From assembly GCF_019891175.1 (NCBI RefSeq), contig NZ_CP072600.1, forward strand, positions 4,588,001 to 4,652,000: a DNA stretch of 64,000 bases, read 5' to 3'. Shown here in pieces: positions 8,052 to 16,789 of this stretch. Source of the stretch: Leptothermofonsia sichuanensis E412. GTDB taxonomy: Bacteria > Cyanobacteriota > Cyanobacteriia > Leptolyngbyales > Leptolyngbyaceae. Position numbers and translations under genes: made by a program. The notes under the pieces are model-generated. The model had not been told where the DNA came from, did no database searches, and was given only the letters and a program-made list of their open reading frames with translations. How positions within the stretch are numbered: position 1 is the first letter of the stretch; every line of letters begins with the position of its first letter.

Positions 8052-9044
8052 TCATAAACCAACCACCTCTGTTGTGAACAGATCTTGCATGGCCTGTAAA
8101 TAAGGATGGAAGTAGGTACTGAGAAGGGGAGAAACCCTTTTATTGATGGCTTGCTCCAGAAGTTGGACTAATAACCGTACCAGCCGCCATTCGACCTTTA
8201 GCGGAGGATACAGCATAACACACAGTGGAAAGAGTTCTTCCTGAAAGGCTGCAATCGCATTTTCGAGGGCGCAGACACAGAGATAGATCTGGAACATTTC
8301 CACATCTCGAATGCTCGAAATTAATACTTGAGGATCTGGTAGTACGCCACTATAAGAGCGATAGGTACTAAATTCTTGAGCGACTTGCGTACAGATGGAT
8401 TGGGCAATTTTTCCACTTTGTGGCAGCAAGGACTGAACGGCTTCTAGTTCAAAGGAACCCTCATCCTGGTTTGCAGCCGCTTCGTATGCCCGTTGGAGTG
8501 GCATGTAAAGATGATCATCCAGGACTTTGAAATAATCCACCATCAGAATTTTTTCTGTATCCGAAAGTGGCTCCAGCAGCATTTGTCCAGTGTAATGAAT
8601 TTGCATACTGGTGAAACCAATGACCCGAGGATCCTGGGCAGAGACCATCCGGCGTACCCGACCACATTCTGCACTGATCACGGTTGCCAGACTTTGCGGT
8701 GGTTTTCCCTGCTGATAGACCGCTAAAACCATCTCGAACAGTTGATGAGACTCACGGGCAATCAACCAGGGGTCAATATGTTGGGGATTGATCTGATGGC
8801 GCTGAACCTCTTGTGTCAATAGGGATTCGGTTTTGCTCCAGGCTTGGGCACTGGCAAAGTTGAGCGATTTAAGCAGTTTTGAGGCAGTTTGTGCTCTACC
8901 TTCCAGGGAAGAAATTTCCGCAAACTGATTCCGATCGCGATCGCTCAACGACTGAGAATAACTCAGTAAACTCTGAACATATCGCTTGCCCCACAATTTT
9001 GCCAACGAGGATGACGGCTGACTGTCAGAATTAGATTCAACCAT
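8052..9044 (-). CDS. Conserved hypothetical protein, helix-rich, cytoplasmic
   Basis: This 330-residue protein has no signal peptide, membrane segment or recognisable catalytic motif. It is rich in predicted helices, with amphipathic stretches such as ALENAIAAFQEELFPLC and WRLVRLLVQLLEQAINKR, and a Ser/Gln-rich N-terminal 15 residues. Codon use and a GCGATCGCGATCGC stretch inside it match the genome, so it looks native. The ATG at 9044 is the first available start. It converges on gap2. I cannot assign a function; it looks like a cyanobacterial protein of unknown function. Confidence 0.75.
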   Translation of the reverse strand: MVESNSDSQPSSSLAKLWGKRYVQSLLSYSQSLSDRDRNQFAEISSLEGRAQTASKLLKSLNFASAQAWSKTESLLTQEVQRHQINPQHIDPWLIARESHQLFEMVLAVYQQGKPPQSLATVISAECGRVRRMVSAQDPRVIGFTSMQIHYTGQMLLEPLSDTEKILMVDYFKVLDDHLYMPLQRAYEAAANQDEGSFELEAVQSLLPQSGKIAQSICTQVAQEFSTYRSYSGVLPDPQVLISSIRDVEMFQIYLCVCALENAIAAFQEELFPLCVMLYPPLKVEWRLVRLLVQLLEQAINKRVSPLLSTYFHPYLQAMQDLFTTEVVGL

Positions 9045-9175
9045 TGCGATGGGCTAACATTTACTCCCAATCGAAAAATTTAAAGAGGTAGCAGAGGATA
9101 GAAAACAGGGAAAGACCAATGACAGGAGCAGGTGTTGAACTTTCTAATTTGCCCTGACCTGGATGGCTTTGCTAT

Positions 9176-9233
9176 ACCACAGAAGCACAGAGAACGCAGA
9201 GCCATTCCTTTGTGCCCTCTGTGTCTCTGTGGT
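9176..9233. repeat. Family A hairpin repeat
   Basis: The sequence opens ACCACAGAAGCACAGAGAAC and closes CTCTGTGTCTCTGTGGT, a near-perfect stem. Confidence 0.8.
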
Positions 9234-9406
9234 GAAGTTTTAAATTATAAAATCCTACTTCTTAAGTATAAACTGAGACAGATGTAAACAGGGATCTTGC
9301 CGCTACACCCGATCGCTCACATCAGGAAGAGATGTTTAGAAGTAGATGCTTGGGATCGTGGACTTAGTAAAAAACTTACAATCTTACCACAAAAACTTAA
9401 AATTCT

Positions 9407-9464
9407 ACCACAGAGACACCGAAGACACCGACGAATTGTTCTGTGTTCTCCGTGCCTCTGTGGT
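9407..9464. repeat. Family A hairpin repeat
   Basis: The sequence opens ACCACAGAGACACCGAAGAC and closes TCTCCGTGCCTCTGTGGT, with paired changes near the middle of the stem compared with the copy at 9176. Confidence 0.8.
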
Positions 9465-9504
9465 GAAATTTCAGGTTACAAAGTCCTCATTCCTTGCGGC
9501 TTTT

Positions 9505-10896
9505 CTATGGGACGTATGATCGCCAGGGGCGACGTTTGAAGCGATCGGTACCTGCCCGTTTTGCCAGGTCATCCGCTGCTTTCTGGGATTCCCGCATCAC
9601 TTCTTCCTCGGAAACTGTCACCATCTGCCGGTTTTTCATCACGATTTGACCATCTACTAATACGGTTTCTGGTTCATTGCCCAGGGCAGAATAGACCAGG
9701 GACGAAACCGGTGCATGGACAGGGGTAACAAAGACATTGTCCAGCTTCAGGATGACTAAATCCGCTTTTTTACCAGGTTCAATTGAGCCAATTTCATGTT
9801 CCAGCCCCACTGCCCGGGCGCCATCAATAGTCGCCATTTCTAACACTTTTTCGGCTGTAATAATCGTGGGATCTCGGTGATAGCCCTTATGAATGAGTGC
9901 TCCAAACTTGAGCGTATGGATCATATTGCTATTGTTATTGCTGGCAGGACCATCGCAGGCCAGACTGACAGTCACTCCCTGGGATAGCATCTCCGGGATT
10001 GGGGCAAACCCTGACGCCAGATACATATTGCTACAGGGATTATGAGACACTTTGACCTGATGCCGTTTTAGAATGTCAATATCCTGCCCCTCGCAGTAAA
10101 CACAGTGGACTGCCAGTACATCTGGTCCCAGAAAGCCAATCTGTTGAAGGTATTGCAGATCGGGCATCCCAAACCGTTGCATGGAGTTTTCTAGTTCAAA
10201 CGGCGTCTCAGAAATGTGTATGGTAATCAGCGCTTTCAGGTCACTTGCCAGCCTGCGGGTCTTATCCAGGGTGTCCTGATCAACGCTCCAGATCATGCAG
10301 GGAGCCAATCCCACCTGGACCCTTGCCCCCGGCTGGTTATATTGTTCAATTAAGTGGCAGGCGTCAGAGAGGGCTTTGTCAATCGGTTCAATCAAGGGCT
10401 TGGGGACACCAAATTCTTCCCCCAGGGTTAAGTAGCCGCGTGCTACGATGCCGCGAATGCCGGTTTCCCGAAAGGCTTTAATCACAGCTTCAGTCAATTG
10501 CCCCCGTGGATGGGCGTACATGAAGTCCACCAGGGTTGTGGTCCCAGACTTAATCGCCTCCACACAACCATGGCGGGCAGCGGCATAACAATCTTCCGGC
10601 ACAAGTTGGGTGGCAGAAGGTCCAGTCATGCCACAGAACCAGTCTTTGAGTACCCGGTCATCCCCCAAGCCTTTGAGCAGGGTTTGAAACAAATGGGTGT
10701 GAGTGTTGACCATTCCAGGGATGATGACGCGATCGCGGCAGTCCATCAATTCGGCGTCGGGATAATGGGGGAGCATCGCTTCAGTCGCGCCAACTGCCAC
10801 GATGCGATCGTCCTGAAGATAGATGGCACCATCCTCCAACACATCCCGGTTAGAGTTCATCGTTACCACGGTGGCATGGGTCAGCAGTCGTTTCAT
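9505..10896 (-). CDS. Amidohydrolase of the MTA/SAH deaminase-chlorohydrolase family
   Basis: This 463-residue protein is a metal-dependent TIM-barrel hydrolase. Metal ligands are visible as NTHTHLF (His66, His68), HISET (about 228) and HCVYC (about 263), with the catalytic Asp in ACDGPASNN (about 310). The C-terminal IEPGKKADLVILKLDN closes the beta-sandwich domain. Relatives deaminate 5'-methylthioadenosine, S-adenosylhomocysteine or guanine, or dechlorinate triazines; HISE-type members with this spacing are commonly annotated as MTA/SAH deaminases, but the substrate cannot be settled from sequence alone. ATG at 10896. No operon partner is evident. Confidence 0.85.
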   Translation of the reverse strand: MKRLLTHATVVTMNSNRDVLEDGAIYLQDDRIVAVGATEAMLPHYPDAELMDCRDRVIIPGMVNTHTHLFQTLLKGLGDDRVLKDWFCGMTGPSATQLVPEDCYAAARHGCVEAIKSGTTTLVDFMYAHPRGQLTEAVIKAFRETGIRGIVARGYLTLGEEFGVPKPLIEPIDKALSDACHLIEQYNQPGARVQVGLAPCMIWSVDQDTLDKTRRLASDLKALITIHISETPFELENSMQRFGMPDLQYLQQIGFLGPDVLAVHCVYCEGQDIDILKRHQVKVSHNPCSNMYLASGFAPIPEMLSQGVTVSLACDGPASNNNSNMIHTLKFGALIHKGYHRDPTIITAEKVLEMATIDGARAVGLEHEIGSIEPGKKADLVILKLDNVFVTPVHAPVSSLVYSALGNEPETVLVDGQIVMKNRQMVTVSEEEVMRESQKAADDLAKRAGTDRFKRRPWRSYVP

Positions 10897-10916
10897 TGTG
10901 GGTAAACAGCAGTAGG

Positions 10917-11005
10917 TAAAGGGGGGGTGGCAGGCGGGCAGAAGTCAAGCAGCAGGGAACAGACAGCAGGGAACAGAAAACAGAGAACAGGGAACAGGGT
11001 AAAAA
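10917..11005. repeat. Degenerate short tandem repeats (CAGGGAACAG-like)
   Basis: The stretch contains repeated GCAGGGAACAG, ACAGAGAACAG and GGGAACAGGG units in the gap upstream of the amidohydrolase. It is low complexity and probably non-coding. Confidence 0.6.
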
Positions 11006-11163
11006 GACTGGATAGGTTTGCGTTTGCTAATTTAGCCTGACCTTTGTAGCTCTGGCGATAGGTTCTGCTCCGCTCATGGGGTAACCGAATATAGAACAAG
11101 GGGCACAGTTCTGCTGCGCCCCTTTAAGCTTACGCTTTGAAAGTCCTGGGGATGTTAAGGAGA

Positions 11164-11868
11164 TTACATTTCGGGGGGTAAAATTACCTTGTCGATGACG
11201 TGAATCACACCATTTGTGGCTCTAATGTCAGGGGTTGTGACTCTGGCGTCGTTGACCATGACACTTGCACCATCGACACTGACTTCAACAGGTGTCCCTT
11301 CAACGGTTTGAACCTGTCCACTCTTAAGAGCGGTGGACTCTACTTCGCCTGGTACGACATGGTAGCTCAGAATCTTTTTGAGCACCTGCTTGTTCTCTGG
11401 CTTCATAAGCTTTTCTACAGTGCCTGGAGGGAGGGCTTCAAAGGCTGCATCGGTTGGGGCAAAAACCGTAAATGGTCCCTGCCCGGACAGTTCCTGACTG
11501 AGTCCAGTAGCTTCCAGTGCTGCTGCCAGCGTTGTGAAGGATCCATTGGAGGAGGCAATATCAACAATGGTGCCACCTTCAGCCGCCTGGGGTTCGGTTG
11601 TGGTTGACGCTGGTGCAGTGGACTCAGGGGTGGTGGCGTCTGGAGCCACTGGTTCGGCAGTCATGGGAGCTGGGGTAGTTGACTCGGTGGTCATCGGGGC
11701 GGGCGTCGCCGGAACTTCCTGGGAAGTTGTTTGGGGCTTGTTTTTCATCCTGTTGACAGCTTCGCCCACACCTGCCAGTGCCGGAAGGCTAAACAGAGCA
11801 GCAGTCGAGGCGATCGCCATCAAACCTGCAACTTTGCTGACCGAGTGCTTTACCGTTTGAATCTTCAT
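11164..11868 (-). CDS. Secreted fasciclin (FAS1) domain protein
   Basis: This 234-residue protein has an N-terminal signal peptide (residues 1 to about 32, hydrophobic core VAGLMAIASTAALFSLPALA). A Thr/Pro/Ala/Glu-rich linker follows (about 45-95, with repeated TPAPMT, TTESTT and TAPAS blocks), and then one complete FAS1 domain (about 98-234: TIVDIASSNGSFTTLAAALE, FTVFAPTDAAFEALP, VLKKILSYHVVPG, NGVIHVIDKVILPP). FAS1 domains mediate adhesion at the cell surface or in the matrix. The ATG at 11868 is preceded by GGAG at good spacing; longer in-frame starts to 11976 would bury the signal peptide. Confidence 0.9.
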   Translation of the reverse strand: MKIQTVKHSVSKVAGLMAIASTAALFSLPALAGVGEAVNRMKNKPQTTSQEVPATPAPMTTESTTPAPMTAEPVAPDATTPESTAPASTTTEPQAAEGGTIVDIASSNGSFTTLAAALEATGLSQELSGQGPFTVFAPTDAAFEALPPGTVEKLMKPENKQVLKKILSYHVVPGEVESTALKSGQVQTVEGTPVEVSVDGASVMVNDARVTTPDIRATNGVIHVIDKVILPPEM

Positions 11869-12062
11869 TGGTGCAAACTCCGTACAGACTATAAAGTTCT
11901 GCTTAAGACTATTGCGAAACATTAAAGTCTCTATGAACCCAGGGAGGTATTTTAAGGGGATCGATGGATGGCTCAAAATAGACCTCAGGATAGATTGCCG
12001 ATCATGTCCTCTTAAACTTTATTGCCCGATTCCTTAACTCGTCCGCTCCCTGGGAGGTTCTG

Positions 12063-12695
12063 TTGTCCATCGTCCGAGTCCGCGAGCATGTTAATCCCCT
12101 CAGCAAGAAATATCAGACCCCAATTACTCCGCCCGACTGGCAAACGGTATATGCCTTACCAGACCAACCCTTGCATCTTGACATTGGCTGTGGAAAGGGG
12201 CGCTTTCTGCTGGAGATGGCACGGCAGCAGCCAGACTGGAACTTTCTTGGATTGGAAATTCGGGAACCCCTGGTTGCGCAGGCAAACCGCTGGCGAGAAG
12301 AACTGGGACTGGTGAATCTGTTCTATTTGTTCTGTAATGCGAATAACTCCCTGGGTCCGCTCCTGGAATCCCTACCGGCAGGGTTGCTACAACGGGTCAC
12401 CATCCAGTTCCCTGATCCCTGGTTCAAGCGAAAACATCAGAAACGTCGGGTAGTCCAGCCGGAAATCGTTATCGTTCTGGCAAACGCACTGTCTACGGGC
12501 GGCTCAGTTTTGCTTCAGTCAGATGTGGAAGCCGTTGCGGTAGAAATGCGCGATCGCTTCGACAATCACCCTGCCTTTACCCGCCAGCACAGGGACTGGT
12601 TGGCAGACAATCCAATGCCTGTCCCCACAGAGCGAGAAGTCTCCACCCTGAAACGAGGGGAACCCGTTTATCGAGCACTGTTCCTGAGAACCTGA
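12063..12695 (+). CDS. trmB: tRNA (guanine-N7-)-methyltransferase
   Basis: TrmB methylates G46 of tRNA using S-adenosylmethionine. The 210-residue protein has the SAM-binding LDIGCGKGRFLLEMA (residues 39-53), GLEIREPLV, the family hallmark FPDPWFKRKHQKRR (about 118-131) and the C-terminal PTEREVSTLKRGEPVYRALF. The start is a TTG with a strong GGGAGG element six bases upstream and gives the expected N-terminus SIVRVREHVNPLS; no ATG is available nearby. It stands alone on the plus strand, and a family B repeat starts 16 bases after the stop. Confidence 0.93.
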   Translation: MSIVRVREHVNPLSKKYQTPITPPDWQTVYALPDQPLHLDIGCGKGRFLLEMARQQPDWNFLGLEIREPLVAQANRWREELGLVNLFYLFCNANNSLGPLLESLPAGLLQRVTIQFPDPWFKRKHQKRRVVQPEIVIVLANALSTGGSVLLQSDVEAVAVEMRDRFDNHPAFTRQHRDWLADNPMPVPTEREVSTLKRGEPVYRALFLRT

Positions 12696-12710
12696 GGGAT
12701 GGGGGATCAA

Positions 12711-12828
12711 TTAACGCGAAGTGGGCAATCTTCAGATCCCCGGTATCTGCGGAGGTTAGCCAGTCAATTTGATTGAAGTCCACAAGACACCGGGGATCCT
12801 GGCTTCCAGGTTGCACATGGCGTAATTA
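12711..12828 (+). repeat. Family B palindromic repeat, copy 1
   Basis: Begins TTAACGCGAAGTG and ends CAGGTTGCACATGGCG. Arms AGATCCCCGGTATCT and AGACACCGGGGATCC pair except for two A/C mismatches. Same orientation as the copies at 49181, 55465 and 56351. Confidence 0.85.
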
Positions 12829-12873
12829 ACGATACTGTCCTGAAAAGAACCCCAAAACACATTGGCGTAGCCT

Positions 12874-12975
12874 GCTCAGAGGGCATAGGGTACCAGAAAT
12901 TTGCTTTGAGTCCTTTGTGTTCTTTGTGCCTTCGTGGTTATTTCTATGCAGGTTCTCAAATCCTCGATCCTGAGG
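12874..12975. repeat. Family A half-element, related to the left part of 602-775
   Basis: Contains TTTGTGCCTTCGTGGTTATT followed by CAAATCCTCGATCCTGAG, which matches the complement of the sequence around 567-660. Only one arm is present. With copy 1 of family B it fills the 12696-13066 gap. Confidence 0.65.
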
Positions 12976-13066
12976 GGGTGCCAGAAACTATCGTGTTCTT
13001 TCCGGGTATCCTTTACCCTCTACAGTTCCTTCTATAATTCCTTATCTATAATTCCTTATCTATAAT

Positions 13067-13768
13067 CTATAATTCCTTAAATTCATACATCACCACGCCA
13101 CTTTCAGGATCGTTTCCGATGTCCACGTATCCAGTTTTGACCAGATCCTTCAGGGTGGCTTCAACATCAGCAAAGCTTCGACCTGTTAACATCACGCCCT
13201 GGGTAACGGAAATTTTGCCCCCCCTGGTGCAGGCAGCTTTCAGAAGCTCAACAGTGATCTGGTTGCCCTGGGGTTTGAACTCAGGAATGATCACACTCCG
13301 AGTAGGCTCATGACTGACTTCAGCATAGCCAGATCGCACCATTGTTCGAAATGCCGTTTCAACTTCTGAAAAACTTGCCCCCGTTTCCAGAACACCCTGA
13401 GTGACCGTCAATCTCCCACCCTGGTTTTTTGCGGCATTCAGCAGCTTCACCATCAGTTGAGAAGAGGCCAGGTCTTCCGTTTGACTCTCCTGCCTCAGAA
13501 TGACTCTTTGAACTTCAGGTTTGACCAGCGGCACACCCATTGGGGAAAGGCCATATTTTTCTCTTGCTTTCTGATTGTGCTCCTGAACCATGTGGGGGAT
13601 CAGCAGTAAATCCACAAGTTGACCCACACCAAATAAGCCAAGGCTAAACATCCACAGCAAGCCGGTAAAAATCTTACCGTTATAGAGGCGATGTAGCCCA
13701 TGCAGTTGAAACAGGGCACCGAGCCAAAGAATATAGGCAGTACCGATATTGTTCATACCGTCATTCAT
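13067..13768 (-). CDS. TM2-domain membrane protein with two tandem winged-helix-like repeats
   Basis: This protein has about 233 residues. The N-terminal part (about 5-60) has two hydrophobic segments and the pattern AYILWLGALFQLHGLHRLYNGKIFTGLLW, typical of TM2-domain proteins. After a linker come two copies of a roughly 60-residue unit: LLNAAKNQGGRLTVTQGVLETGASFSEVETAFRTM (about 107-165) and LLKAACTRGGKISVTQGVMLTGRSFADVEATLKDL (about 173-233). Each ends in SGY or TGY plus a beta hairpin and looks like a small winged-helix. The start could also be 13795 (TTG) or 13756 (ATG). Function is unknown. Confidence 0.75.
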   Translation of the reverse strand: MNDGMNNIGTAYILWLGALFQLHGLHRLYNGKIFTGLLWMFSLGLFGVGQLVDLLLIPHMVQEHNQKAREKYGLSPMGVPLVKPEVQRVILRQESQTEDLASSQLMVKLLNAAKNQGGRLTVTQGVLETGASFSEVETAFRTMVRSGYAEVSHEPTRSVIIPEFKPQGNQITVELLKAACTRGGKISVTQGVMLTGRSFADVEATLKDLVKTGYVDIGNDPESGVVMYEFKEL

Positions 13769-13795
13769 GCCATCGTGCTGCTTTGCCAACTTCAA

Positions 13796-14141
13796 AGGGA
13801 GGAGTCTTCAGAACCTGCTTGAGTTAATCATAAGGATTTTGCTCAAAGTTGGCAGCATTCCCACAGAGGTCGAACCCGGTTGGTAACAAAAGTTGAAGCT
13901 GTGTTGCAACTCTTAACGCGATCGCTGCGATTCAATAACACAGAGCCTGATAGACTTGGTTTCGTAATGGATTGCTGTCATGCCACAAATGCAGTCTGGC
14001 AAAAGCAGCGTTCTTCTTTTGCAATCCTCCTCAGAGGAGTGATGCCCGCAGAGCAGTGATGCTTTGTTGCGATCTCATCCACTGATAAAGATCCGGATCA
14101 TTGACCTGAATTTGTAGAATCCCGAAACAAACGAGCGACCC
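13796..14141. other. Intergenic region upstream of acsF
   Basis: This 346-base gap separates the TM2 gene from acsF and must contain both promoters. I see no dispersed repeat here and no coding frame of substance. Confidence 0.4.
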
Positions 14142-15218
14142 ATGGTAGATTCCCTTAAGAAGCCTGCTTTTGAAGAGATGCGTCCTGGGGTAAAGGTTCC
14201 TGCCAAGGAAACGATTCTGACCCCCCGCTTCTATACCACCGACTTCGATGAAATGGCGAAGATGGATATCTCCGCCAACGAAGACGAGTTACAAGCAATT
14301 CTGGAAGAGTTCCGGGCAGACTACAACCGTCACCACTTTGTCCGGGATGAAGAGTTTGAACAGTCGTGGGATTTCATTGATGGGGACACTCGCCGACTGT
14401 TCGTCGAGTTTTTAGAGCGTTCCTGCACGGCTGAATTTTCTGGCTTTTTGCTTTACAAGGAATTGGGGCGGCGACTGAAGGACAAAAGTCCAACCCTGGC
14501 AGAGTGCTTTACCCTGATGTCCCGTGACGAGGCGCGTCACTCTGGTTTCCTGAACAAGGCATTGTCGGATTTTAATCTGACCCTCGATCTGGGATTCCTG
14601 ACCAAGAGTCGTAAATACACCTTCTTTAAGCCCAAGTTCATCTTCTACGCCACCTACCTGTCCGAGAAGATTGGATACTGGCGCTATATCACCATCTACC
14701 GCCATCTGGAGTCCCATCCAGAAAACCGGATCTACCCCATCTTTCGGTTCTTTGAAAACTGGTGTCAGGATGAAAACCGCCACGGCGATTTCTTCGATGC
14801 CATCATGCGGGCGCAGCCCCAGGTTTTGAATGACTGGAAAGCAAGGCTGTGGAGCCGGTTTTTCCTGCTGTCGGTTTTTGCCACCATGTACCTGAATGAT
14901 GTGCAGCGGGCTGACTTCTACCGGGTATTGGGTCTGGATGCCCGGGAGTATGATAAGCATGTGATTGAAAAGACCAATGAAACCGCTGCCCGGGTCTTCC
15001 CCATTGTTCTGGATGTGGAAACCCCAGAGTTCTACGATCGCCTGGAAGTCTGTGTTCGCAATAACGCGAAACTGACGGAAATTGCGAATTCTGGCGCTCC
15101 CAAAGTTGTCCAGTTCTTCCAAAAATTGCCCTATTATGTCTCCAACGGATGGCAGTTCCTGCGTCTGTACCTGATCAAACCGATAGATGTTAAGCATCTG
15201 GAAGGAACGGTTCGTTAG
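14142..15218 (+). CDS. acsF: Mg-protoporphyrin IX monomethyl ester oxidative (aerobic) cyclase
   Basis: AcsF (ChlE/CHL27) forms the fifth ring of chlorophyll, using oxygen and a diiron centre. The 358-residue protein shows ligand motifs [26 protein letters not shown] and [15 protein letters not shown], and family segments [20 protein letters not shown] and [17 protein letters not shown]. It is soluble but membrane-associated through partners such as Ycf54, which is not seen nearby. ATG at 14142. A strong intrinsic terminator follows 28 bases after the stop, so the transcript ends here and the gene is monocistronic or last in its unit. Confidence 0.96.
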   Translation: MVDSLKKPAFEEMRPGVKVPAKETILTPRFYTTDFDEMAKMDISANEDELQAILEEFRADYNRHHFVRDEEFEQSWDFIDGDTRRLFVEFLERSCTAEFSGFLLYKELGRRLKDKSPTLAECFTLMSRDEARHSGFLNKALSDFNLTLDLGFLTKSRKYTFFKPKFIFYATYLSEKIGYWRYITIYRHLESHPENRIYPIFRFFENWCQDENRHGDFFDAIMRAQPQVLNDWKARLWSRFFLLSVFATMYLNDVQRADFYRVLGLDAREYDKHVIEKTNETAARVFPIVLDVETPEFYDRLEVCVRNNAKLTEIANSGAPKVVQFFQKLPYYVSNGWQFLRLYLIKPIDVKHLEGTVR

Positions 15219-15245
15219 GTTGATTCAGTTGCCCCTTGGTTGTTG

Positions 15246-15293
15246 ACGGCTCTGCTCTGTGCTTAAACGCTGACAGCGCAGAGCCGTTTTTTT
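15246..15293 (+). terminator. Rho-independent terminator of acsF
   Basis: A perfect 10-bp stem (ACGGCTCTGC at 15246-15255 with GCAGAGCCGT at 15278-15287) is followed by a run of T through 15293. Confidence 0.9.
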
Positions 15294-15338
15294 ATGTCTT
15301 CTGTTATGAAGTGAAGGAACAAGCTCGAATTGAGTTTT

Positions 15339-16193
15339 ATGACGCCAGGAAGCCTGTTGCGATTGGATGCCTCTGATGGGCTGAGTTTGGAGTGTGCTAC
15401 AGGGTTTGCCTCAAAATTGATCATCTATGGGTTGTTGTTGTCTGGCGTGGTTACTTCAGCTTATTCAGTTCAGGCCTTGCCATCGGCTTCTTACTCCGCC
15501 CGTGATTTGCGAGAACAGAAAGAAGTCGGTCTGGCAGAGGCGATCGCAGACACTCCTAAAACGACTCAAAATCCAGAGGTTCCCCCTCCTGCTACCTCAC
15601 CCCTTGATTTAGACCCCCAACTGATTGAGTCCAGTCCAGTGTTGCAGCGGTGGCTCGATCAGGTGCCAGATGTACTGGAGGATATTAAGCGGGATCCCAG
15701 CTTTCGCACCCGGCTGCGCCTGGGTTACTCTTCCTTTGCGTCCTCCAACCGGGCAGGGGGCTGGCATGTCGGGTTAGAGGATGTTTTCCTTGGGCGCACA
15801 GGCTTGACCCTCAGTGCCGACTACCAGGCATCGTTTAACGGCAGGCGCAAGGCATGGGGAGCGGATTTACGTTACTATGTGCGTCCACTGGGGAGTCATA
15901 TCAATCTTGCTCCTGTCCTGGGCTATCGACATCTGGAAACGTCCCGTTACACAACCGAAGGGCTGCATGTGGGAGCACGGTTACTACTGGTTCCCTCCCG
16001 CACCGGAGCGGCGGATATTTCCCTGACTCAGAGCTGGGTTTCTCCAGGTACCGGGGAAGAAGTGGGATTAACGACCCTTTCCTTTGGCTATGCCTTGACC
16101 CGGAATCTGCGGCTTTCAACTGAAATTCAAAAGCAAAATGCACGGCAGCGCAAGGATAGCCGGGTTGGAATAGGCCTGGAATGGATGTTTTGA
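15339..16193 (+). CDS. Secreted beta-barrel-like envelope protein, unknown function
   Basis: This protein of about 284 residues has a long N-terminal region with a hydrophobic segment (about 26-45, LIIYGLLLSGVVTSAYSVQA) consistent with a signal peptide. A Pro-rich linker follows (around 75-92), then a domain of alternating beta strands with aromatic ends (LRLGYSSFASSN, WHVGLEDVFLGRTGLTLSADYQASF, INLAPVLGYRHLE, LTTLSFGYALTRNLRLSTEI). It ends in a terminal Phe (GLEWMF), as outer-membrane barrels often do. An outer-membrane or periplasmic location is inferred. ATG at 15339 is preferred over a TTG nine bases upstream. Confidence 0.7.
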   Translation: MTPGSLLRLDASDGLSLECATGFASKLIIYGLLLSGVVTSAYSVQALPSASYSARDLREQKEVGLAEAIADTPKTTQNPEVPPPATSPLDLDPQLIESSPVLQRWLDQVPDVLEDIKRDPSFRTRLRLGYSSFASSNRAGGWHVGLEDVFLGRTGLTLSADYQASFNGRRKAWGADLRYYVRPLGSHINLAPVLGYRHLETSRYTTEGLHVGARLLLVPSRTGAADISLTQSWVSPGTGEEVGLTTLSFGYALTRNLRLSTEIQKQNARQRKDSRVGIGLEWMF

Positions 16194-16361
16194 TTTCAGG
16201 CTTTTGGAGCAGGGGGCAGGGTGATTGTCCTGACCCCAATGGCTACTGCTATAGATAGAGGAAAGTTGAGGGCAGAATAGCTAATCTTAAGGATAGTTCT
16301 ATATATTCAGTCCTAAATATCCCGCGTCTTAGGACAATCCTGGCGAGTTCTGAGGTTTTTT

Positions 16362-16625
16362 ATGCGAAGAACGGTCAAACAGCCTGAGCAACCAGAAGTG
16401 GTTGAGAGTCCAGAGTATCTGAGGGGTTACCGGGATGGGCAGCGCGATCGCCTGGCCCGGTCGCGAGCTATTGCTGGCGATGGCGTTTTAGGAGCACTCC
16501 TGGCCATTGCTCTGATTGCAGGGATTGGTTACTTTGGCTACAACTATGTCACCACGGGGCGATTCTTCCCGGCTGACGTGGACTGGCGATCGCTGCCAGA
16601 ATTGGTTCCGGCTCAACCCCAATAA
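16362..16625 (+). CDS. Small single-pass membrane protein, hypothetical
   Basis: The 87-residue protein has a charged N-terminus (RGYRDGQRDRLARSRA), one transmembrane helix (about 46-66, LGALLAIALIAGIGYFGYNY) and a short Pro-rich tail. HIP1 octamers within it suggest a native gene. I do not recognise the family. Confidence 0.6.
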   Translation: MRRTVKQPEQPEVVESPEYLRGYRDGQRDRLARSRAIAGDGVLGALLAIALIAGIGYFGYNYVTTGRFFPADVDWRSLPELVPAQPQ

Positions 16626-16626
16626 G

Positions 16627-16738
16627 GCTATGTACAACTTAGAAGCTAAGATCCCCCGTGTCTTGTGGGTTTCAATCGAATTGACAGGCTAACCTTGCCA
16701 GACACCGGGGATCTGAAGATTGGCGCACTTTGCGTCAA
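16627..16738 (-). repeat. Family B palindromic repeat, copy 2, inverted orientation
   Basis: Read on the minus strand it begins TTGACGCAAAGTGCG and carries AGATCCCCGGTGTCT with AGACACGGGGGATCT (one G/G mismatch). It starts one base after the stop of the small membrane gene. Confidence 0.85.
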
Positions 16739-16789
16739 TAGGTTTCTGATGCGTCCTATCCTGAAGCCTGATTTCCCTTGCCTCTGAGA

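Larger units (their letters stand above)
9045..9504. other. Intergenic region carrying two family A repeats
   Basis: The 460 bases separate two minus-strand genes and contain two family A hairpins (9176-9233 and 9407-9464). Small frames across it are repeat translations. Nothing else is recognisable. Confidence 0.6.

Noticed and set aside
14412-15197. A 261-codon minus-strand frame antisense to acsF
   Set aside because: It lies entirely within a well-recognised gene and its translation shows no protein family features.
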